This document shows positions 34,285 through 42,013 of a DNA stretch of 45,283 bases, piece after piece. The notes below the pieces were generated by a model. It worked only from the letters and a program-made list of their open reading frames with translations. It was not told the DNA's origin and searched no databases. The position numbers and the translations under genes were made by a program. Numbering within the stretch: position 1 is the stretch's first letter; each line of letters opens with the position of its first letter. Origin of the DNA: CADEDV01 sp036374495 (GTDB taxonomy: Bacteria > Bacteroidota > Bacteroidia > Chitinophagales > Chitinophagaceae); contig CBFGYO010000009.1 in assembly GCA_965652975.1 (NCBI GenBank), positions 1 to 45,283 on the forward strand, read 5' to 3'.

Positions 34285-36978
34285 CTACTCATTCGTATCA
34301 CACATTGTGAATCGTCCACTTTCTTCCAGTAATGCAAATTGATTGCGGCTACCCGTAGGCAAAACGGCAACAATCCGTGTGTGTGTGTCAAAATGCTTTA
34401 TCTCGTTGGGTAGAACATCATTTATCTCAAATAATGTCGCCCTTTTCTTTTCTGCAATTACAAAAAGGGAGGCACCGACGAATGTCGTGATGGAAGGAAT
34501 AAGGTTTATTGCAAAAAAATCACCCTGGATACGAAGTTCGCCCTTCACCGGTTTACAAAACAAACAACCTTTAATTGTACTTATAACCAACTGGAATTCT
34601 GTAAATGGCTGCGAGACTGCAAAATGACGAATACCAGTTTCAAGATCGTATATCCGGGCAATACCAGATGCGGCAATAATCAGAAATTCCTTGTTTTCGT
34701 ATGTATAATAATATTCATCCCGGTTAATCATTTCCGACCTCGCTACACCCTTTGTCAAGGGCAACTGGCTTTCATGAACACAGTTAATCGATTTCTGTAA
34801 AACACCATCCAGGCTATAATAGTGCATTGTGAGTGCCTGGTCAGTTATTTCAAGACGGCAAATATCCTGGCTCTCATTCATCACACATTGAGAGGCTGTA
34901 TTATGCATCCAGGTGGGACAGTATACCGCCAGTGCCTCGGTAAAATATTTATTTCGCGGAAGATTTTTTCGCGTTATAGGCTGGTTGTCGGTTGAAAGTA
35001 TTATAACACTATTACTATAATAAGGTGCATTAATAAATCGGAATGACGCTCCGCGTTTTACCACAAAAGACCACGAATAATACTCGACATTGCCATACCA
35101 GTTGCCACGCACCATTTGCAACGACCCATCTTTTATCCCTAATGCGAGAAACTGGCTGCGATGACTAACTGCCTGTAGCCAATTGATATTCTGGTCGAGA
35201 TGAAAGACCATCGGTGATCCTGATTTCAACTTCCTGACATGATTACTCGTTGCATACCGGCTGGCATCCGAACCAATGAGCTTATCGCCCGGTACAAACT
35301 TTCGCAAGCTTGCCAATACATTTGAATTACCCTTGTCAGTTTCTTTGTGAATAATTTCATAGGCAATATCCTGTGTTGTTTCTGCCAGCTTTGGCGAAAC
35401 ATTCTTTTTTGCAACATATTCGAGCACATTAAGCAGTGCCACCTGTTTGTGACGTGGAGTGTGTTTGTTAAATACTTCGTTCAATTCTTTTTCTGTATTA
35501 CCAGGTTCTTTATTCAATACAATGTTGAAATACTCTTTCAGGCAGGGTTCTGCAAGATGATATCCTTTCCATCCTTCGAGCAGCGTTTGTTTTGCCCTCT
35601 GTAATTGATCAAGCTTTTCATTAATTACACGGGCTGCTTCCATATGATCACTATTCGAAATCCGCTCTTCAATGAATTTTTCATAATACTGCACACCTTT
35701 ATCCTGTTGCTGGAGTTTCGTATAGAGGTCACCTACTTTTTCATTTCGTTCCAGTCCTTTAAATACTTCGATAGCCTCGCTATATAAGCCACCTCTTTCA
35801 AGGCATTCGGCAGCGGCCGGGAGTGTTTTCAAATGATCCTTGTATATCACTGCTGCTTCGCGGTACATGCCTCCCTGTTCCAACACGTTTGCCGCCGATG
35901 AATAATCGCCCAGTAAATGCGCATAAACGTAAGCCGCCTTCTTAAAATTCTTGTTATCGATTTCTCTCTTTGCTGCGTTCAAATACTTTGTGCGCAAATC
36001 ATTATAATAATTGCCCAAATCCCAGCCGTCTACCACACGCCCGCCACCAAGTGAGCTCAAATCGAAAATGGAAGGCCGTCGCGTCAGCCTGTCGGAACCC
36101 ACCCCAGCGGATCCCCTATCGAGGTACGGCGAATTAAGCGGAATGGCATAGCGTAACGCTTCATCATTGTCATCATCAAATAAAGTAAGTAGCCGTTTAA
36201 TCTCATCATTGCGCCTCTTTTGCAATTCGTCGAGATTTTGTGTTATCCAGTTAACAAGCCGTTCCATCGTTCCAACACGGTTACTATTGCCGACAGCATC
36301 ACTTACAGGTGTAATTTTTACCAACACCCGCATCAAGCCTAAAACTCCTTTCAACATTACGATCTTCACTCCATCGAAAATCTTCCCGAGTGCGGAGGGA
36401 TCCTTAGAAGGATCGATTGGAATTTCATTCAAAGGTTTCTCGCCAACACCTTCTTTTATATCGCTCATCAAATCTTCGGGTGTCTTTTGCATTACCAGTA
36501 TCTGGTTGAAACCCGGGCGAGTAAATGCCCCCGGATTAGCAAAACTCCAATCGGTAGCTGGAATAATATTGTATTCAAAAAACTTCGATAGATCAAAACG
36601 ATCCTTTTCCTCGAATCCAATAAATCCAATAGAAGGATGGAGCACCTGCTTTTCCCATAATAACAGTTCTTTCAATTCCAACGCTGTAACCTGGGGAACC
36701 AATTCAGTATCGACAGGTATATATAGTTTGTTTTCGATGCAGGTATACGGCTCCAGCAGTTGGATATCCTTTGCTCTTTTTGCGTCTTTAAAAATTACAA
36801 ATAAGCCGGAGGGTTCAGGATCTTTTAGGGAAGTGGGCATTACATAACATTCGAGTTCTTCAAAAAGTATATCCCAGCTATCAATTTCCGTCAGCCAGCC
36901 CTTTGCATCCGCACCTCTTATGAATGCAGCGTTTGCAGGTGGTTGTATACGGTTACTATATTTGATCCCTAATTCCAT
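34285..36978 (-). CDS. Ternary-system protein: N-terminal bpX-type domain, TPR-like helical repeats, C-terminal beta-propeller
   Basis: 897 residues, last gene of the operon, 2 bases after the vWA gene. The first 170 residues (RIQPPANAAFIRGADAKGWL, then DSWDILFEELECYVMPT) resemble the bpX-type domains of MoxR-vWA-beta-propeller systems; which one I cannot say. A hydrophobic stretch lies near 203-222. At about 340-440 comes a TPR-like helical solenoid (NFKKAAYVYAHLLGDY, MYREAAVIYKDHL, LYSEAIEVFKGL). From about 590 to the end, short repeated beta blades are typical of a propeller. Probably a scaffold for the MoxR/vWA motor; target unknown. No signal peptide. Confidence 0.75.
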   Translation of the reverse strand: MELGIKYSNRIQPPANAAFIRGADAKGWLTEIDSWDILFEELECYVMPTSLKDPEPSGLFVIFKDAKRAKDIQLLEPYTCIENKLYIPVDTELVPQVTALELKELLLWEKQVLHPSIGFIGFEEKDRFDLSKFFEYNIIPATDWSFANPGAFTRPGFNQILVMQKTPEDLMSDIKEGVGEKPLNEIPIDPSKDPSALGKIFDGVKIVMLKGVLGLMRVLVKITPVSDAVGNSNRVGTMERLVNWITQNLDELQKRRNDEIKRLLTLFDDDNDEALRYAIPLNSPYLDRGSAGVGSDRLTRRPSIFDLSSLGGGRVVDGWDLGNYYNDLRTKYLNAAKREIDNKNFKKAAYVYAHLLGDYSSAANVLEQGGMYREAAVIYKDHLKTLPAAAECLERGGLYSEAIEVFKGLERNEKVGDLYTKLQQQDKGVQYYEKFIEERISNSDHMEAARVINEKLDQLQRAKQTLLEGWKGYHLAEPCLKEYFNIVLNKEPGNTEKELNEVFNKHTPRHKQVALLNVLEYVAKKNVSPKLAETTQDIAYEIIHKETDKGNSNVLASLRKFVPGDKLIGSDASRYATSNHVRKLKSGSPMVFHLDQNINWLQAVSHRSQFLALGIKDGSLQMVRGNWYGNVEYYSWSFVVKRGASFRFINAPYYSNSVIILSTDNQPITRKNLPRNKYFTEALAVYCPTWMHNTASQCVMNESQDICRLEITDQALTMHYYSLDGVLQKSINCVHESQLPLTKGVARSEMINRDEYYYTYENKEFLIIAASGIARIYDLETGIRHFAVSQPFTEFQLVISTIKGCLFCKPVKGELRIQGDFFAINLIPSITTFVGASLFVIAEKKRATLFEINDVLPNEIKHFDTHTRIVAVLPTGSRNQFALLEESGRFTMCDTNE

Positions 36979-36980
36979 AT

Positions 36981-39353
36981 TTACACAAGCCTGTCAATAA
37001 AGGCCTGGATGTATTTTTTATAAAATAATTCTGAACTGATCATATCTGATTTACCTGGATCAAAAAAATAAGCCGACCCACATACAACTCCATCGGATGC
37101 CCAGCAGGCCGTATATACGCCTACGACAAGTACAATGGTAATCTCCGGGATTTTTAAATCCGAACTCTTCAGATGTAAAAAACCTCTTCCGTCAACTACG
37201 GCTTCGCTCCCATCCTGCCACACACGCCTGCTAAATCGTATTCTCTTATTCGGTAGTAAAGTAGGAGAACCGTCCTTTTCTTTTGCATACTTTGCTCCGG
37301 GTTTTCCCTCAATAATCTCCATTAAACGAATCAGGCGATTATGTCCTGTCAACCCCAGTTTATAATGACCTAAAACTAATTTTTGATCATCTCCAACATA
37401 CAAGTCTTTAAACCTGAACATCCTGGTAAACCCATTCAATGGCCCTTTGTAATAATTATAGGCTCTTTCAATAAATTTCTGAGTTGCTACCGGCGCAACT
37501 AACCCAAAACCGCGCAAAATATCATTCTCTACTTTTGATTTTATTTCACGATCTATACAATCGAATGTATAGGTATAAAATCCCGTGGATAAGTAAAGAA
37601 TGTTTTTAATGATTTCGGCACTTTTGACGATGGGGATCTCTTCCGACAAATTGTTATGATGAACTGATAATGATCCCAGGTTTATCGTATAGAATTTAAC
37701 GAAGTTTTTTTGCCGGTTGTTTACAAGGATAAAGAGGTTATCAACTTCATCCCATCCGAATGTATAATCCCCTGTTTCAATAGTACCCATTAATTCCTCA
37801 CCTCCTTTATCACTGTGCCTGATCAACATTACCTGTCGGACATGTGTAACTATTACTAACCCAACGCCCACCATTTCAAACCACATACCCTTTGATTCCT
37901 TTAGCATTACTTTTGGCAATAGCAAGGGAGGCGAAGGGCATGTAAGAAATGCCGGAACACCTGAAACATCTTTTCGATTTACAACAGGTACATTTAAAAC
38001 TTCATCGAGATTTATCTTAGCTGTACTTAAAAGTCTTGTGTTTCCCTTAATGCATTCATAAAAATGTAGTTCACCTGACCTGCTCACCGTTACAATAAAA
38101 CTAAGGGATGCTTTAGCGTTGGCCAGGTGAGAAAGAAATGAAGTTGTGCGCAACATTCCCGCTTCCGTGACCAGGATATATTCATTTTGCTCTGATACCG
38201 GCTGATCATTGATCAACGATTCAAGCGATTTACCGCAATGCAATGCGTGGTGCAACTCACCTAATGCTTCTACTACCCCATCTTTTGAATGAAGATTTAT
38301 TTCAACATAATCTTCGCCTTTAAGCGCGTAGGACTCGATGAGTTCATTATGTTTTGAATTATGGGCAAATGCAAGTGCAGCCGAGATGGCATATATTCTT
38401 GGAATGCCCCACATCCTGATGGTCGTATCCAGTAAAATGGTTCGTTGCCGTTTTGGATTTTCCGGTGGTTCTTCGCGCCTGAAATAGAGCGCTTCGTTAT
38501 TCACCAACCTTGCAGTAAGCAACAGGTCGTCATGCGCCAGCTCACTCAACAACAGCCGGTCGTAATTACCGCGGTTGGTGATATCGGAAATACCACCATA
38601 AGATTGATCACCTGAACCCTGCAAATGCATGGGAATATTCAGAACGGGTATCAACTGCCTTGCCAGTCGCGCCAGTGCAATCGTATTTTCATCCAGCTCC
38701 AGTTGCTCAATAAGATCTGCTGATGAATACTCCGGCAAATCAATCTCGGCTACCCCGGGCACTTCACTGAGCCCGGTTTTCAATTTCAGTTCAAGCCTTG
38801 CGACGGTTGGATAATTTTCAAATGCGCGGCACAGGTATTGCAGGTCTGCTAAAAACTCGTCGCTGGTGAGCGCGTCGCCATCCTCCCTAATCAACGCATC
38901 CAGGCGACCACTCCTGATTTCTGCCAGGGCTGCTTTCAACTCAACATTTGAAAAAACAAAGGACGGTTTCCCAAATATTTCATGAATTAAATGAATTCTA
39001 CCCTCCCCTTTTTTCAATTCGGTAGGAAGTGCGCTGATTACCTCAAGAAAACCAAATGCTGAATGTAGCTCACTTTCACGATGCTTAAGGTTTAAATCAG
39101 TCATGATACGCATCATCTGCTGTTTTTCCCCCGGGCCCATTTCTTCCTTACAAGCCATTATAACCCATAAGAGCGATGAAAGTGGGGGAAAACCATCCAT
39201 GGAAAGTTCGCTCAATATTTCAACGAGGTCGTCGCGGTAGCAAATGGTGGTGCCCGTCCGCCACTCTATGACGTCTGTACCTTCGGCCCATTTCCAGAAA
39301 TAATTGGAAGGTGCCTGGAAATATTTTTTTGTATTGATTACAGTTTTAATCAT
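36981..39353 (-). CDS. vWA-domain and beta-propeller protein of a MoxR-vWA-beta-propeller ternary system
   Basis: 790 residues. A leading helical region (about 1-200) contains FQAPSNYFWKWAEGTDVIEW. The vWA domain at about 250-430 is marked by GGISDITNRGNYDRLL, ELAHDDLLLTARLVNNEALYF, and the MIDAS-position strand ILLDTTIRMWG. Where a classical MIDAS has Asp-x-Ser-x-Ser, this has Asp309, Thr311, Arg313, so metal binding is probably weak or lost. The remaining 350 residues form a beta-propeller. MoxR ATPases act with vWA partners as remodelling chaperones. Overlaps the previous gene by 4 bases (ATGA). Confidence 0.82.
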   Translation of the reverse strand: MIKTVINTKKYFQAPSNYFWKWAEGTDVIEWRTGTTICYRDDLVEILSELSMDGFPPLSSLLWVIMACKEEMGPGEKQQMMRIMTDLNLKHRESELHSAFGFLEVISALPTELKKGEGRIHLIHEIFGKPSFVFSNVELKAALAEIRSGRLDALIREDGDALTSDEFLADLQYLCRAFENYPTVARLELKLKTGLSEVPGVAEIDLPEYSSADLIEQLELDENTIALARLARQLIPVLNIPMHLQGSGDQSYGGISDITNRGNYDRLLLSELAHDDLLLTARLVNNEALYFRREEPPENPKRQRTILLDTTIRMWGIPRIYAISAALAFAHNSKHNELIESYALKGEDYVEINLHSKDGVVEALGELHHALHCGKSLESLINDQPVSEQNEYILVTEAGMLRTTSFLSHLANAKASLSFIVTVSRSGELHFYECIKGNTRLLSTAKINLDEVLNVPVVNRKDVSGVPAFLTCPSPPLLLPKVMLKESKGMWFEMVGVGLVIVTHVRQVMLIRHSDKGGEELMGTIETGDYTFGWDEVDNLFILVNNRQKNFVKFYTINLGSLSVHHNNLSEEIPIVKSAEIIKNILYLSTGFYTYTFDCIDREIKSKVENDILRGFGLVAPVATQKFIERAYNYYKGPLNGFTRMFRFKDLYVGDDQKLVLGHYKLGLTGHNRLIRLMEIIEGKPGAKYAKEKDGSPTLLPNKRIRFSRRVWQDGSEAVVDGRGFLHLKSSDLKIPEITIVLVVGVYTACWASDGVVCGSAYFFDPGKSDMISSELFYKKYIQAFIDRLV

Positions 39354-40069
39354 TCTCCTAGCTGCACAATTTCATTTGTTAATCGAACTGCACTCCGTTT
39401 TGCCGGTACAAATAAACTCTTTGCAATTACCGTGTAGCGACCATCGCTATCCATCATTACCAGGTTTTCATTGTTTTTATTTAATTGTTCATTTATAAAA
39501 GTTGCAGCCAGTTTGATCTCGAAATCATACCCCGCTGGTATTAGAATTCCATTTTCAATCCAGTACTCCGTTCCTGGCAGAGGAGGCAAAGGATTGCCAA
39601 TTATCAGTACTTCATTTTTTTCCGATACTGCAAAACGAAGAAGCTGTAAGCGCGCAGCAGGTGCCGTTTCTGCATAAGTTTTCCATATACTTAGTTGTGT
39701 AAGGATGGCGCTACCGGGTTTATGCACTTCTGATTGAATGATTTTTATCGGCACTGGTGCTACTTCATTTACGGGCAATGCAGATACTGGCAATCTTACA
39801 CTTAAAAAAGATGTAAGTGGTTGCCAGTTCAATTCCTTTAATATCTCAACAGGTGTAAGCGCGCCGGGTAAAAATAGATTTCCCTGTTCATCTTCTGTAT
39901 AAGTGCATACAAGTGGTAATTGCATTAAACTTTTCTCCTTCTCATCTTCGCTGGATAGTTTTATCCATATCCACTCATCATCCGGCGCTACCTGCAATTC
40001 CTTCATACAGCGTACGGCACCCAGCAACACGATATCCTTTGCGCTCATCTTAGCTATGAAATTTGCCAT
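39350..40069 (-). CDS. Small ternary-system associated protein (bpX-type, number not assigned)
   Basis: 239 residues between the MoxR and vWA genes, 9 bases after MoxR and overlapping the vWA gene by 4. No enzyme motif is visible. The middle has LLRFAVSEKNEVLIIGNPLPPLPGTEYW and a run to FVPAKRSAVRL at the end; overall mixed alpha/beta. The position in an otherwise canonical MoxR-vWA-propeller operon argues for one of the small bpX proteins that accompany such systems. Role unknown; perhaps an adaptor. Confidence 0.6.
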   Translation of the reverse strand: MANFIAKMSAKDIVLLGAVRCMKELQVAPDDEWIWIKLSSEDEKEKSLMQLPLVCTYTEDEQGNLFLPGALTPVEILKELNWQPLTSFLSVRLPVSALPVNEVAPVPIKIIQSEVHKPGSAILTQLSIWKTYAETAPAARLQLLRFAVSEKNEVLIIGNPLPPLPGTEYWIENGILIPAGYDFEIKLAATFINEQLNKNNENLVMMDSDGRYTVIAKSLFVPAKRSAVRLTNEIVQLGE

Positions 40070-40078
40070 ATAGAGGGT

Positions 40079-41233
40079 TTAGGCCGAGTGAATAATTTTT
40101 CGCCACAGTGTATCAATTGGTTCCTGTACGTACTTACGTTGTACTGAATTACTGATCCACTCGCAGCGCCCGTTAAGGTATCGGAGTCTGTCTTTGATAA
40201 TAGTGCGTTCGGTAAGCGGTAAGGATTCATCTTCCCATTTTTCCGTCATCAACGTCACTTCCTTAAAAATATCATCAGCATTTGGCAATGCATGTACGGA
40301 AGCCCGCGGATGCTGATCAGGGGATTCATTATCAGTTTCCACTACCGAATTAACGATCCCCGTAATTATTTCCTGTTGCTCTTCCGTATCCCATATATAG
40401 CGCATTACCCACATATCGGAAGGAATGGCTTTTGTTCTTTTGCATAGAAGAGCACTGGCTGCTATCAGTCTTTGAAGTTTAACGGCACGCCGATCACTTA
40501 CCTGCACCCCGGCATTGCGCAACATTTCAACCAGGTTGATGTATGCCGGGCGAATATCCTGCAAATCGACCATGCCAATCATCGACTGTATCTGGATCAC
40601 ATCTTCAGCAAGTATTTCCGGTTTGTCTATCATCTCCTTTTTTTCCAGCTTCCAACCGGCTTCCAATACATTATTCATCAACGCGGGATCTACGTTTTCA
40701 CATCGTACCCGAATAAGGAACCTGTCGAACAATGCATGCAATGCTTCGTCTTCCGGTAAATGGTTACTTGCGCCAACGATCATAATTACCGGCAGCGGCC
40801 TGTTTTCCCTGCCACGACGAAAAACTTTTTCGTTAAGCACCATCAACAGGCTGTTAAGTATTGCACTATTGGCATTTAATAATTCGTCGAGAAATATAAG
40901 GTTGGCTTCCGGCAACATTCCCTCGGTATTGGTAACCAGGTCGCCTTCCCGTAGCTTACGGATATCAAATGGACCGAATAATTCATTTGGCTCTGTAAAC
41001 CGGGTGAGCAGGTATTCAAAAGTTTTTCCATTCAGTAATTTGGAAAGCTCGCGTACCATCGCGCTTTTGGCCGTACCTGGAGGACCGAGCAGGAATAAAT
41101 TTTCCCGGCCTGCAAGACAGATTCCCATCAGATCAATGATATCATCTTTACCCACAAACTGTTCTTTCAGGTGCTGGAGAATATGCTTGAGGCGGTCAAT
41201 AAGTTCAAATTGTTTTTCCAACGCTGCTTTCAT
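40079..41233 (-). CDS. MoxR-family AAA+ ATPase of the ternary system
   Basis: 384 residues. Walker A GPPGTAKS (50-57), Walker B LIFLDE (112-117), sensor 1 Asn157 in GASNHLP, and arginine finger Arg171 in LFDRFLIR are all intact. The segment FTEPNELFGPFDI is a MoxR/RavA signature, and the C-terminal lid follows at about 180-290. MoxR ATPases usually work with vWA proteins to fold or remodel substrates; in this system the vWA is in the third gene. It overlaps the upstream 219-residue gene by 29 bases. An ATPase with all motifs intact suggests that the system is functional. Confidence 0.92.
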   Translation of the reverse strand: MKAALEKQFELIDRLKHILQHLKEQFVGKDDIIDLMGICLAGRENLFLLGPPGTAKSAMVRELSKLLNGKTFEYLLTRFTEPNELFGPFDIRKLREGDLVTNTEGMLPEANLIFLDELLNANSAILNSLLMVLNEKVFRRGRENRPLPVIMIVGASNHLPEDEALHALFDRFLIRVRCENVDPALMNNVLEAGWKLEKKEMIDKPEILAEDVIQIQSMIGMVDLQDIRPAYINLVEMLRNAGVQVSDRRAVKLQRLIAASALLCKRTKAIPSDMWVMRYIWDTEEQQEIITGIVNSVVETDNESPDQHPRASVHALPNADDIFKEVTLMTEKWEDESLPLTERTIIKDRLRYLNGRCEWISNSVQRKYVQEPIDTLWRKIIHSA

Positions 41234-41864
41234 GATGGGTTTGTTTTAAATCAGTTTTAAATTCGGGCCAGATAGTAGCGAGATGTTCGCCTGTGGTTTC
41301 GATCAGGCAGTCAAGAATTTCTTCATTATCTATACGCGAGTTGTCTTTTTTATTGATGATCCTGTCTATATAAGCCTGTTTTAAAGAAGCATGCGTAAAG
41401 ATCAACTCATCACTGACTTTTTCCTTTAATTCAATTCCTACAGAAGAGAATGGCCACTTTGCGGCTGTCTTGCGAAGTTCCGTTACAAGGATATCCCCAG
41501 GAGCAAGTCCTTTCGCCAATTCAAATAATGCAGGCAGGTAGCGAAGTGCCAGGTCGGTTGAATAAATTGTTTCAACAGTAATATCACCTGTAAAAGCTGG
41601 CAGATGTGTGGCAACGATCTCTTCGCCTGCATCACGGTTTATGGTCAATTGCACCGCCTGGTAAAAATATTGAGCCGCCCATAATGCAGCCTCTTCTGAA
41701 AAATCCGGTGCGGCAAGAGCCATCTCCAATTTATCCTCGTTATAATATGCCTGTAGCAATCCCTTTGTAGCCTGCAAATCGTTTTCGGAAAATTGGATCA
41801 ATGTCCCGTTCACAATAACCTTCCCCTCAGTAACCAGTTGCTTTATAAAAGTCGATAATTCCAT
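41205..41864 (-). CDS. First gene of the ternary-system operon, small helical protein
   Basis: 219 residues, mostly helical, with no enzyme motif. Its C-terminal region (EILDCLIETTGEHLATIWPEF) overlaps the start of the MoxR gene by 29 bases. A recurrent companion upstream of MoxR in such systems is a bpX-type small protein, and I suspect this is one, but I cannot assign it with certainty. As the first gene of the run it sits 31 bases from the AT-rich sequence before repeat G. A TAACTTTA box (41880-41873 on the minus strand) is one base off the -7 consensus and could be the operon promoter. Confidence 0.55.
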   Translation of the reverse strand: MELSTFIKQLVTEGKVIVNGTLIQFSENDLQATKGLLQAYYNEDKLEMALAAPDFSEEAALWAAQYFYQAVQLTINRDAGEEIVATHLPAFTGDITVETIYSTDLALRYLPALFELAKGLAPGDILVTELRKTAAKWPFSSVGIELKEKVSDELIFTHASLKQAYIDRIINKKDNSRIDNEEILDCLIETTGEHLATIWPEFKTDLKQTHHESSVGKTI

Positions 41865-41915
41865 GCAATGGCTAAAGTTAATAAGGACGGGGGGAAATAA
41901 GCATATTTAGGAATT

Positions 41916-42010
41916 GAGATAAAAGATAAAAGTTAAAAGATAAAAGTTGATTCAATGCGGCAATCCCGACCTGAATCAACTTTTATCTTTTAACTTTTAT
42001 CTTTTATCTC
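41916..42010. repeat. AAAGATAAAAGTT inverted repeat, copy G (perfect 39-bp stem)
   Basis: Arms 41916-41954 and 41972-42010 are exact reverse complements over 39 bases, including the variable inner part TTGATTCA and TGAATCAA. The 17-base loop carries GCGGCAATCCCGACC. It lies just after the haem peroxidase stop and before the ternary operon's start on the same strand, so it likely insulates the two units. Confidence 0.92.
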
Positions 42011-42013
42011 TTC

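Noticed and set aside
2208..42010. AAAGATAAAAGTT repeats as a CRISPR array
   Set aside because: The copies are far apart, each is itself a long palindrome, and there are no regular spacers or cas genes.
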